Positions 1 to 9,099 of a stretch of 64,000 nt of DNA are shown one piece after another. The stretch is from Bacteroidia bacterium (GTDB taxonomy: Bacteria; Bacteroidota; Bacteroidia; 2-12-FULL-35-15), in assembly GCA_030654175.1 (NCBI GenBank), contig JAURXZ010000035.1, positions 372,001-436,000 on the forward strand, read 5' to 3'. Below the pieces are notes generated by a model. The model saw only the letters and a list, made by a program, of their open reading frames with translations, had not been told where the DNA came from and did not search any database. Numbering within the stretch: position 1 is the first letter of the stretch; each line of letters begins with the position of its first letter. The translations under genes and the position numbers were made by a program.

Positions 1-42
1 CACTGCAATAATACTCTTAAAAATTGTTTTGTTTGTTTTCAT
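1..42 (-). CDS. 5' end of a CDS running off the window (MKTNKTIFKSIIAV..., signal-peptide-like start)
   Basis: Reverse complement of 1-42 is an open ATG-initiated frame with a Lys-rich/hydrophobic start; truncated by the window edge. Confidence 0.4.
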   Translation of the reverse strand, partial: MKTNKTIFKSIIAV

Positions 43-253
43 GTTTTTTTATTTTTTTAAGTTAATTAAAAAAGGTAATTTGAAATATAAAAAGAGCTGA
101 ATTAATTTTTGTTCTCAAATAAAAAAATATTTTTTAAATACAATTTATTTTTTTAAGCATTCGCTACAGAGCAAATTTATGTAATGATTGGGTATTAAAC
201 AAATAAATTAGGGTTATTTAAATTAATGACTCGATATTGTTTAAGTTTCAATT

Positions 254-2374
254 TTAAATTTTCACTCCGATCATGCACACATCGTCAATTTGTTCAAGGG
301 TTCCCATCCAATTATTGAATGAAGATTCGAGTTTTTCTTTTTGTTGAGCTGGAGAAAGCCAGGAGTTTTGCAAAAGCATTTCTTTTAAGGCTTTTTTCTT
401 AAGCTTTTTTCCGCTTTCCCCTCCAAACTGGTCAGCATATCCATCAGTAGATAAGTAAAATGAATCTCCTTTATTAAGCTGAAAGGAATGTGTTGTAAAT
501 GGAAGCGGATTATCTGTTTTCCCTATCGCTTGTTTGTTTGCTTTAACTTCTATCAGCTTGCCATTGGAAATATACCATAAAGGATTATTAGCACCGCTCC
601 ATTTTATTTCTTTTGTATTTGTATTGATAGTGGCCAGTGAAATATCCATTCCATCTTTTACCTCTTTATCGCTCCTTGAAAAAGTTTCTAATACAAGCTC
701 CCTGGTTTTATCTAATATTTTCCCTGGATCTGTTATCCCTAGTTCCAATACAGCCCTATTTAAAGCATTGCTGCAAATAACACTTACCATTGCTCCGGGA
801 ACCCCATGTCCGGTGCAATCTGCAGCAGCAACAAACAATGTTTCTCCCCTACGCTCCATCCAATAAAAATCTCCAGCTACAATATCTTTTGGCTTATAAA
901 AAATAAAACTTGCCGGCAAGTATTCTTTTACATAATGATCTGGTGGCAGAATAGCTTCTTGTAACCGTTTGGCATATGTTATTGAAGACAAAACTTCCTT
1001 TTGTTTTCCTTCGACAAGATTTTTTTGTTCTTCGATTATTTTATTTTGTTTCCTGGTAAACCGCAAACGATTAAAAACAAAAAGAGCAAATACCAATACC
1101 AATACCAAACTTCCGGTTATGCCATAAATAGCCACCTTCTGTTTCTGCTCTCTTTCTGCAGAAACGGCCTTTTGACTTTCATTCTCTTTTGCATCAAGGG
1201 CTTTTTGTTTATCATACGTGTATTTTATCTCTTGTTTCATTATAGCCTCTTGGCTATTTTCGCTCAAAATACTATCCCGCATCATTATATAAAGCTCATG
1301 CATCCTAAGTGCTTCTTTGTAATTCTCAGTTATTTTATAACTGTTGAATAAAGATTGGCTTGCATCTTTTGTTGCCGCAACCAAACCTGCACTTTGTGCA
1401 ATAACTAATGCATTTTTATAAAACTCGATTGCTTTTTCAATTTCACCTTTTTGCTTATATATTTCACCAATGTTAGTTAGTGAAGCAGCCATCCATTTTT
1501 TTTTCCCAATTTCTTCAAACATTTTCAAGCTTTTAGTATAGTAATCCAAAGCTTTAGCATTGTCTCCCTGATTCTTATAAACGAGTCCTATGTTACCAAG
1601 GGCTAGTGCAATATTATTTTTGTCGCCAATTTCTTCACTAATCTTTAAATAGTGAATAAAATATTCCATTGCTTTGTTTATATTACCTTGATCAGAATAT
1701 ATGGAACCTATATTACTAAAGGCTATTGCCATGCCTCTTTTATCACCTATTGATTCTCTTAGCTTCAAGCTGCGTGTTTGGTAATATATTGCTTTTAATG
1801 TATCATGTTGTTCACGATAAATTCTTCCTATATTACTAAGAGTATTCGCCTCTCCTTTCTTATCACCAATTTCTTCATTTGTCTTCAAACTACGAGTATA
1901 ACACTCGATTGCTTTAGCATTATCTCCCTGATCCTGGTAAACAATACCGAAATTATTCAAAGTAGCAGCAATACCTTTTTTATCTTCAATTTCTTCTCTT
2001 ATCTTTAAACTACGGGAATAATAGTTAATGGCTTTATCAAAGTCGCCTTTATTGTAAAAAATAATTCCAAGACTATTATAACCCAAAGACAATGCTTTTT
2101 TGAAAGCCTTTTTTTCTGAACTGCCTAAAGATTCTTTTTTCAGATTCTCGTTTGCTATATCAACAATCTTCAGATTGAGTTCCTGGTCAAGTTTTGGATC
2201 AGATATATAAATAATATTGTCCCAGGCAGTATAAGCGTTTATTTTAAGAGTATCGTGTTGGGCCTTATTGATAAAACTTTTGAGGGAATCGACAGTATGT
2301 TCCTGTTTAGGTGTTAACTGCCCTGCCATCCGGAAGGAAATAAGAAATAGACTTAAATAAAAGAGTTGTTTCAT
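254..2374 (-). CDS. TPR-repeat sensor with TM segment and C-terminal SpoIIE/PP2C serine phosphatase domain
   Basis: Signal peptide, repeated TPR units (YNSLGIIFYNKGDFDKAINYYSRSLKI...), TM, then PKDIVAGDFYW...ADCTGHGVPGAMVS...DGMDISL...STDGYADQFGG. Confidence 0.9.
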   Translation of the reverse strand: MKQLFYLSLFLISFRMAGQLTPKQEHTVDSLKSFINKAQHDTLKINAYTAWDNIIYISDPKLDQELNLKIVDIANENLKKESLGSSEKKAFKKALSLGYNSLGIIFYNKGDFDKAINYYSRSLKIREEIEDKKGIAATLNNFGIVYQDQGDNAKAIECYTRSLKTNEEIGDKKGEANTLSNIGRIYREQHDTLKAIYYQTRSLKLRESIGDKRGMAIAFSNIGSIYSDQGNINKAMEYFIHYLKISEEIGDKNNIALALGNIGLVYKNQGDNAKALDYYTKSLKMFEEIGKKKWMAASLTNIGEIYKQKGEIEKAIEFYKNALVIAQSAGLVAATKDASQSLFNSYKITENYKEALRMHELYIMMRDSILSENSQEAIMKQEIKYTYDKQKALDAKENESQKAVSAEREQKQKVAIYGITGSLVLVLVFALFVFNRLRFTRKQNKIIEEQKNLVEGKQKEVLSSITYAKRLQEAILPPDHYVKEYLPASFIFYKPKDIVAGDFYWMERRGETLFVAAADCTGHGVPGAMVSVICSNALNRAVLELGITDPGKILDKTRELVLETFSRSDKEVKDGMDISLATINTNTKEIKWSGANNPLWYISNGKLIEVKANKQAIGKTDNPLPFTTHSFQLNKGDSFYLSTDGYADQFGGESGKKLKKKALKEMLLQNSWLSPAQQKEKLESSFNNWMGTLEQIDDVCMIGVKI

Positions 2375-2690
2375 ATAAAAAATTCATTCGAAATGCCTCA
2401 GAATGATCATTGGCTTATAGGGTATTTTACAAGCTTAGTAACCGACAAACAGAAATTAAAATTACGGATAATTATTTAAAATCAAAACAAATATATTTTA
2501 CTAAAAAACCGTCCTTTTAATTATTCCGTTTTATGTTTTACATCATATTTACTTTGCCTAAATATCATTACAACCGATTTGTTTCTATTATAACCATTGT
2601 ATTGGAAAATATTCTTAATTTTATTCTCGAACCAATTAGGTGGTAATTACAAAAAATGTATACTTTTTTATAATTATAAAAAAAACTATC

Positions 2691-3521
2691 ATGAATTATA
2701 AAGCTAAAATTTCAATTTCCATTTTTGCAATGGTAATCGCATCCATTTTTATTTCGGAATATTCTTCTCCGGCAATTGGAAGCACCAGCGGTTCACCTGC
2801 CGGACGAACAGGCTCTCCGGGAGACGGTGTAAGTTGTGCTGCTTCAGGATGTCACGCTGGCGGAGCAACAACACAAGCAGGTTTAATAACATCCAATATT
2901 CCAATAGAAGGATATACACCCGGCCAAACGTATACTATTACAGGAACTATTACCACAACCGGCAAAACAAAATTTGGTTTTCAAATATCGCCACAAAATA
3001 CAACCGGGAATTTAAAAGGGTCATTGATTCTAACCAATACCTCCGCTACTCAACTGGTAGGAAGCGGGAAATACGTTACTCATAAATCTACGGGAACCTC
3101 CTTTCCTTCAGGTACTGCAATATGGTCATTTGATTGGACAGCTCCTGTTGCCGGAAGTGGAGATCTCACTTTTTATGGTGCTTTTAATTCATCAAACAAT
3201 AACAATTCTTCAAGTGGTGATGCCATTTCACTTTCTTCTTTAGCTGTATCTGAAGCTCCAACAGGTATTGCTGACATTAACTATAATTCCAATCAAGTTC
3301 TTATTTACCCTAACCCGGTATCAGACAAATTATTCATTACAATTGGTTTGGCTGGTTCTAAAAACATGACAGTTGGCATTATTGATGTGACAGGGAAATT
3401 AGTAAAGGAAATTGCATGTGCAGATGGAACTATTGATTTTACTGACCTTGCAAAAGGGTATTATGTATTGAAAATCAAAACCGCTGATGGCGTTTTTATA
3501 AAAAAAGTGGTTAAAGAGTAA
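2691..3521 (+). CDS. Secreted protein with choice-of-anchor-V-like domain (CAASGCH motif) and T9SS type A C-terminal sorting domain
   Basis: Signal peptide; GxGVSCAASGCHAGG; C-term ...VLIYPNPVSDKLFI...GKLVKEI...KGYYVLKIKTADGVFIKKVVKE typical of T9SS type A. ORF track start 2640 probably too early. Confidence 0.8.
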   Translation: MNYKAKISISIFAMVIASIFISEYSSPAIGSTSGSPAGRTGSPGDGVSCAASGCHAGGATTQAGLITSNIPIEGYTPGQTYTITGTITTTGKTKFGFQISPQNTTGNLKGSLILTNTSATQLVGSGKYVTHKSTGTSFPSGTAIWSFDWTAPVAGSGDLTFYGAFNSSNNNNSSSGDAISLSSLAVSEAPTGIADINYNSNQVLIYPNPVSDKLFITIGLAGSKNMTVGIIDVTGKLVKEIACADGTIDFTDLAKGYYVLKIKTADGVFIKKVVKE

Positions 3522-3535
3522 TTTTAAGAACAGCA

Positions 3536-3907
3536 ATGCAAACCTTTACCAAAGCCGAACGGTTATCAAGTAAAATAGAAATAGATAGTTTATTTGGAAC
3601 AGGCAAATCATTTAACACCACACCTTTCAAAGTTATTTGGCTGGAAAAAGCAGTAGGCGACACTCCTGTAAAAACGGTTATAAGCATACCCAAACGATTA
3701 TTTAAAAGAGCCGTTGATCGTAATAGATTAAAACGATTAACCCGCGAGGCATACAGAAAGAACAAACATCTTTTGTATGATGATCTGGGAAATAAAAAAA
3801 TTCTATTAATGTTTATTTTCACTTCAAAAACAATCATAGAATATAAAGAAATGGAAGAGAAAATAATTTCAATACTGCAACGTTTAAGTAAAACCATTAA
3901 TACTTAA
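3536..3907 (+). CDS. rnpA: Ribonuclease P protein component
   Basis: F-x-K-x-x-R-L start; [26 protein letters not shown] is the RnpA RNR signature; followed by yidD. Confidence 0.9.
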   Translation: MQTFTKAERLSSKIEIDSLFGTGKSFNTTPFKVIWLEKAVGDTPVKTVISIPKRLFKRAVDRNRLKRLTREAYRKNKHLLYDDLGNKKILLMFIFTSKTIIEYKEMEEKIISILQRLSKTINT

Positions 3908-3914
3908 TTCAGGT

Positions 3915-4145
3915 TTGAAACGAAACACATCTCCTTTCAGCTATATATTCATTGGCATGATAAAAATATATCAATATACTATTTCACCCTTGCTGGGTGC
4001 TTCTTGCAGGTATGAACCTTCCTGTTCGCAGTATGGTATTGAAGCTTTGAAAAAACATGGTTTTTTTAAAGGAAGTTATCTAACAATTAAACGTATTTTA
4101 TCTTGCCACCCCTGGGGCGGCCATGGGCATGATCCGGTACCATAA
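3915..4145 (+). CDS. yidD: Membrane protein insertion efficiency factor YidD
   Basis: [34 protein letters not shown]...[17 protein letters not shown]. Confidence 0.95.
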   Translation: MKRNTSPFSYIFIGMIKIYQYTISPLLGASCRYEPSCSQYGIEALKKHGFFKGSYLTIKRILSCHPWGGHGHDPVP

Positions 4146-4290
4146 GTTGGAAAGTTGGAGAGTTGGAAAGTTGGAAAGTTGCAGGGGTTGACAAATGATT
4201 AAAATAAATCTCTAAATTTCTAAATCTCCAATTCACTAATTCACTAAATCACTAAATCATTCGTAAATTTGTATTTGATTCGTAATTTGA
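4145..4290. repeat. Spacer-filling short-unit repeat arrays (GTTGGAAA units, then CTAAATC/ACTAAATC units, then ATTCGTAA units)
   Basis: AAGTTGGAAAGTTGGAGAGTTGGAAAGTTGGAAAGTTG directly after the yidD TAA; later ATTCACTAATTCACTAAATCACTAAATCATTCGTAAATTTGTATTTGATTCGTAATTTG. Confidence 0.75.
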
Positions 4291-4295
4291 AACTC

Positions 4296-6038
4296 ATGAA
4301 GGCATTCATCAAAAAATTTAAAATATTTTTTATCACAGCTCTTATCGGAGGCTATGCAATAATCTCGTATAGCTTTGTTGACAGCTATTTCGAGGTTTCT
4401 AAAAATCTCGATATTTTTGCCACCCTGTTCCGCGAACTTAATATTTATTACGTTGACGAAACAAATCCCGGGGATTTGATGAAAAAAGGAATAGATGATA
4501 TGTTGGAATCATTAGATCCTTATACCAATTATATTCCCGAATCAGAGATCGAAGATTATCGTTACATGACCACCGGGCAATATGGAGGCATTGGTGCACT
4601 TATTCGCCAGGACGGAGAATATGTGGTTATCTCCGAACCTTATGAAGGATTTCCCGCACAAAAATCTGATTTAAGAGCAGGCGACAAAATTTTAAAAATT
4701 AATGATACCGATGGTAAAGGAAAAAAAACAGAAGACATTAGCAAATTTTTAAAAGGCCAGCCCAGTAGTGTTATAAAAATACTGATTGAACGTGAAGGGG
4801 AAAAAAAACCTATTGAAAAAATAATAAATCGTGAAGAGATAAAAATAAAAAGTGTTTCGTATTCAGGTATGCTAAACGCAAACATAGGTTACATAAAACT
4901 CACTGGTTTCACTGAAAATGCTGCAAATGAAGTAAAAGATGCATTGGTTGAATTGAAAAAAAATCCGGATTTAAAATCATTGGTATTTGATCTACGCGGA
5001 AATCCGGGCGGATTGTTGAAAGAGGCCGTTGAAATTGTGAACCTGTTTGAAGAAAAAGGGACTGATATTGTTAGCACACGCGGTAAAGTAAAAGATTGGG
5101 ATAAAATGCATAAAGCCATTAATGTTCCTATTGATATAGAAACCCCGATAACAATACTGATTGACCGAGGATCTGCATCGGCTTCTGAAATTGTATCAGG
5201 CGCATTGCAAGATTTAGACAGAGCTGTTGTAATTGGACAACGCTCTTATGGCAAGGGATTGGTGCAACAAACGCGCCCATTGAGCTATAATGCCCAGTTG
5301 AAAGTTACTGTTGCAAAATACTATACTCCTAGTGGCCGTTGTATCCAGGCTTTGGATTACTCACATCATAACGATGATGGAAGTGTTTCTAAAGTTCCGG
5401 ATTCATTAATATCGGCATTCAAAACCAGGAATGGCCGTATTGTATATGATGGTGGGGGTATTGCTCCGGATATAGCTACAGAAACACAAAAATACAGCAG
5501 CATTCTAACCAGTTTGGTGACGAAAAATTTGATATTTAATTATGCTACAAAATATCGTGTTGCTCATAGCACAATTATTCCGGCAAAAGAATTTAAAATG
5601 TCGGATACTGAATATGATGAATTTGTGACTTTTCTCACTGGAAAAGATTACGACTATGTGACGAAGACAGAAAAATCATTGGATGAATTAAAAGAAGATG
5701 CCAAAGACGACAAGGCTTTTGATGCAATTAAAGCTGACATTGATGCTTTGAAAATTAAAATAATGCACAATAAAGGAGAAGATCTGATAAAATACAAACC
5801 TGAAATAAAACAATTTTTAGAAGAAGAGATCGCATCACGTTATTATTTCCAGAATGGCCGTATGGAAGCTTCATTAAAAGATGATATAGATTTGAAGGAG
5901 GCAATAAGTGTTTTAAATGACAGCGATAGGTATAAAAAAATATTAACAACTATTGTAAAATCAGAAAAGCCTTTTTACAACCAGGATGAAGTAAAACGGA
6001 AAAATTTGAAAAGTATTGAGGGTGAAGAGGAAAACTAA
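4296..6038 (+). CDS. S41 family C-terminal processing peptidase (CtpA/Prc-like) with PDZ
   Basis: PDZ region (GGIGALIRQDGEYVVISEPYEGFPAQKSDLRAGDKILKIND) and GSASASEIVSGALQD...VIGQRSYGKGLVQ catalytic Ser/Lys signatures. Confidence 0.92.
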   Translation: MKAFIKKFKIFFITALIGGYAIISYSFVDSYFEVSKNLDIFATLFRELNIYYVDETNPGDLMKKGIDDMLESLDPYTNYIPESEIEDYRYMTTGQYGGIGALIRQDGEYVVISEPYEGFPAQKSDLRAGDKILKINDTDGKGKKTEDISKFLKGQPSSVIKILIEREGEKKPIEKIINREEIKIKSVSYSGMLNANIGYIKLTGFTENAANEVKDALVELKKNPDLKSLVFDLRGNPGGLLKEAVEIVNLFEEKGTDIVSTRGKVKDWDKMHKAINVPIDIETPITILIDRGSASASEIVSGALQDLDRAVVIGQRSYGKGLVQQTRPLSYNAQLKVTVAKYYTPSGRCIQALDYSHHNDDGSVSKVPDSLISAFKTRNGRIVYDGGGIAPDIATETQKYSSILTSLVTKNLIFNYATKYRVAHSTIIPAKEFKMSDTEYDEFVTFLTGKDYDYVTKTEKSLDELKEDAKDDKAFDAIKADIDALKIKIMHNKGEDLIKYKPEIKQFLEEEIASRYYFQNGRMEASLKDDIDLKEAISVLNDSDRYKKILTTIVKSEKPFYNQDEVKRKNLKSIEGEEEN

Positions 6039-6043
6039 ATTAG

Positions 6044-6064
6044 ATTCCGAAAAAAGTTCGGAAT
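6044..6064. terminator. Short hairpin between convergent genes, weak terminator candidate
   Basis: ATTCCGAA-AAAAG-TTCGGAAT perfect 8-bp inverted repeat; no long T-tract. Confidence 0.35.
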
Positions 6065-6093
6065 GACCAATACTGTTTGAGCGGAACAAAACA

Positions 6094-7101
6094 CTAAAAA
6101 ATACGGTACTTTATCGATCTTATTTTTTTTAGGATAAAACGTTCCGTATCATTTACAGTGTAATTTTTTTTGTTTTTTGTCTGCAATTGTAAAATATTTT
6201 GTCTTGATCTCTCCAATAATGCCAGCTCTTTCCGAAACAATAGTATCGCTTTGTAAATAGTAAAATTTCCTTTTATAAGTTTACTGAAACATCGTATCGA
6301 AAGCCAGTATTTAAAAAAACGAAGCTGAACACCCATTAAATGCAAATGATTTAAAATAATACGGTTGCGCTCTATTATTATTTTCACTTTTTCCGATTTC
6401 AATTTACCAATGGTAGAAGAGATCGCATGCATGCAAATAGATCGAGGTTCAAAATAACACTTCCAACCCACCCGCCAAGCGCGAATTCCCAGATCGGCAT
6501 CTTCATAATAATACGGTGCGTATATCTCATCAAAACCACCCAATTGCCACAATTTCTCTCTGTTCATCAACGCATTGGCACCTGAAAGAAAAAAGCTAGG
6601 AAGCCACATTTCCTGAGCTTCTGGAACCGGAATATAGTTGATGGTTGTTTTAATTCCTTTAAAACCTGTTTTTGGATATTTTGCGCCATCTTGAATTTCT
6701 GCCCCATGGAGATCAATAATTTTCCCCATTACACCAAATGTATCCGGGGCTTCAAAATATTTTAATTGATCAATAAAATAAGTTTCTGTGAGTTGTACAT
6801 CAGAATTTAAAGCCAATATCAATTCATGTTTTGCAGCAAAAATCCCCTTATTAATGGTAGGCGAAAAACCTTTATTCGATTCATTAACAAGCAATTTAAT
6901 ATCAGGATAATGTTGTTGAATAAACATTATTGAATCATCAATTGAAGCATCGTCTATAACAATCACTTCGTAATTGATCTGCGTATATTTTAATGCAGAA
7001 AACACCGAAGGCAAATTATCTTCGAGTAAATGTTTTCCATTGTAATTAGGGATCACAACAGATATGGAAGAAGGAGAAATGATATGATTATACCCGTTCA
7101 T
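6094..7101 (-). CDS. Family 2 glycosyltransferase
   Basis: ISVVIPNYNGKHLLEDNLPSVF...VIVIDDASIDDS...GFDEIYAPYYYEDADLGIRAWRVGW. Confidence 0.9.
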   Translation of the reverse strand: MNGYNHIISPSSISVVIPNYNGKHLLEDNLPSVFSALKYTQINYEVIVIDDASIDDSIMFIQQHYPDIKLLVNESNKGFSPTINKGIFAAKHELILALNSDVQLTETYFIDQLKYFEAPDTFGVMGKIIDLHGAEIQDGAKYPKTGFKGIKTTINYIPVPEAQEMWLPSFFLSGANALMNREKLWQLGGFDEIYAPYYYEDADLGIRAWRVGWKCYFEPRSICMHAISSTIGKLKSEKVKIIIERNRIILNHLHLMGVQLRFFKYWLSIRCFSKLIKGNFTIYKAILLFRKELALLERSRQNILQLQTKNKKNYTVNDTERFILKKIRSIKYRIF

Positions 7102-8143
7102 AAAGATCTATATATGCTTTTGCTGCATTTTCCCATGAAAATTGTTTTGTCCAATTGATGGATCGTTGAGCTTTTCCGGGATCACTTATAAAATTAATTA
7201 ATCCCTTTTTAAAAACTTCGATCATATGTTCAGGGTTGAAATTATTCCAGTAATATGCTTCAACTCCACCTATTTCAGGCAAACTGGTCAAATTTGATAA
7301 AAACACAGGCTTACCCAAACTCATCGCTTCCACTACCGGAAGACCGAAACCTTCCGTTAAGGATGGGAAAACAAAAGCCTTACAGTTCTTATACAACCAA
7401 TATTTTGTGGAATCATTAATTGTTCCCGGGAAATGGAGTTGCTTATCAACTCCTGTCTTTTCAGCAACTTTAATAATTTCTTTTGTGTAATCCGAACTAT
7501 TATCTCCTGCAATTACCAAATGTAATTGTTTGTTGTTTTCTAATAATGGAAGTAGGGTATGGAAATTTTTTTTTGGTGAAATAATCCCAATTGAAAAAAT
7601 AAAATCGCTTACGTCATTCTTCGTAATAAAATCAGGAACGGGTGCATCCTCTATTGTTTTGAGAGAATTACCATTGTATATCACATGCACCGGTGTATCA
7701 TTCAACTGTAAATTTTCCCGAACAATAATTTCTGTAAATTTTGATATTACAGTAATTGCACTTGCTTTGTTAACTCTTTTTTGAAGACTGTTAAGTTTGC
7801 GTTTTTGTTTTGCGCCTTTATATTTTTCCAGAAAATTTAAATCGTGGATGGTTAAAATAAGCTTCGTGTTTTTGTTGTTAGGCAGGTAATGAGAATCTTG
7901 TTGTAAACAATGCCATACATCATATTCACTGCTATTAATAGGCAATAGCTTATGTAATGCAGTCTGTTTTACATAATTAAACTCTTCTCCAAAAATGTTT
8001 TTTTGAAATGCAGGTAAATAGAAATCGAGCTTAAGATTTTCAGGATCAATAAGCTTAAACTGTTCACCAATATTCAAACAGAATTGCCCCAGTCCGCTAT
8101 TGGGGTTCTTCAGTTTTTCCATCTCTACTAAAACATGTTTCAT
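7088..8143 (-). CDS. Family 1 (GT4-type) glycosyltransferase
   Basis: FSIGIISPKKNFHTLLPLL...CKAFVFPSLTEGFGLPVVEAMSLGKPVFLSNLTSLPEIGG. Confidence 0.92.
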   Translation of the reverse strand: MKHVLVEMEKLKNPNSGLGQFCLNIGEQFKLIDPENLKLDFYLPAFQKNIFGEEFNYVKQTALHKLLPINSSEYDVWHCLQQDSHYLPNNKNTKLILTIHDLNFLEKYKGAKQKRKLNSLQKRVNKASAITVISKFTEIIVRENLQLNDTPVHVIYNGNSLKTIEDAPVPDFITKNDVSDFIFSIGIISPKKNFHTLLPLLENNKQLHLVIAGDNSSDYTKEIIKVAEKTGVDKQLHFPGTINDSTKYWLYKNCKAFVFPSLTEGFGLPVVEAMSLGKPVFLSNLTSLPEIGGVEAYYWNNFNPEHMIEVFKKGLINFISDPGKAQRSINWTKQFSWENAAKAYIDLYERV

Positions 8144-8907
8144 TTTTTATACAATTGTCTCAATTTAAAATATTTTAAATAGGTGGAATGCGCTGATATT
8201 TTACAGATCATAAAACCATAGTATCCATCCAGTATTCCAAGTTGAAAAAAATAACTCTGAATAAATTTCACGAGGGGACTAAGATATGATTTTATTAAAT
8301 TTGTTCTTTTTCCATCTGCAAATAGTGCATTCGCGGAAATAGAAGAAAATTTTTCTGTTTGTCTGATGTGTTCTTCAATAGAATAATAACTGTAATGTAA
8401 AATATTCCCCTTTAAACTGGAAGTGTTTTTATCTCCATCCGCTAATTCATATTTATCATGTGGATTAGTCCCGCCCCATTTGCCTTTTCTTGAATCCCAC
8501 AACCGTAGCTTCTTATCAGGATACCAGCCACAATGATATATCCATTTTCCACAGTAATTGGTTAAACGGTTCATATAATAACCATCGTATTGCCAATTAT
8601 TTTTTATTTCTGTGATCTCTTTTTTTAACTGTTCGTCCAAGGCCTCATCAGCGTCAAGAGATAATACGTGAGGGTATTTTGCTTGTGTGATCGCCCAGTT
8701 TTTTTGTTCGATGTGTCCATCAAATTTATGCTGAATAAATCGTACACCCTTAGCTTTACAAATCTCTTCTGTTCTATCTGTTGAAAACGAATCAACAACA
8801 ACAATATCATCACCAACACCTTGTATTGATTCCAGGCAACGCGCAATATTTTTTTCTTCGTTAAAGGTTATAATAACAATCGAAAGCTGTTGCATTCTTA
8901 AATTCAT
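8140..8907 (-). CDS. Family 2 glycosyltransferase (WaaE/KdtX-like)
   Basis: LSIVIITFNEEKNIARCLESI...DDIVVVDSFSTDRTEEICKAKG...HVLSLDADEALDEQL; 4-bp overlap with next gene. Confidence 0.9.
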   Translation of the reverse strand: MNLRMQQLSIVIITFNEEKNIARCLESIQGVGDDIVVVDSFSTDRTEEICKAKGVRFIQHKFDGHIEQKNWAITQAKYPHVLSLDADEALDEQLKKEITEIKNNWQYDGYYMNRLTNYCGKWIYHCGWYPDKKLRLWDSRKGKWGGTNPHDKYELADGDKNTSSLKGNILHYSYYSIEEHIRQTEKFSSISANALFADGKRTNLIKSYLSPLVKFIQSYFFQLGILDGYYGFMICKISAHSTYLKYFKLRQLYKK

Positions 8908-9099
8908 AAAATTTGTGTGATTACAAAAATAACAAATAAATCAGCCCTTCCTAAAGAGAACCGAGGCACAAGCCAAAACACTTACTCAAAAAAGACACCT
9001 CATCGTTTTGCAGAGGCTGGAGAGGTCCGTTTTTTTTCCAAAAACCATTTTGTCATGTTAGTGATTTTTGGTAAATTCGCTATTCAAATTAAAAAAGAC

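Noticed and set aside
3511-3897. 128-aa minus-strand ORF opposite rnpA
   Set aside because: Fully antisense to a well-supported rnpA; no recognisable features
8917-9099. N-terminal 61-aa extension of the M13 peptidase ORF
   Set aside because: Signal peptide with lipobox begins at the ATG at 9100; upstream part is low-quality sequence and probably untranslated leader
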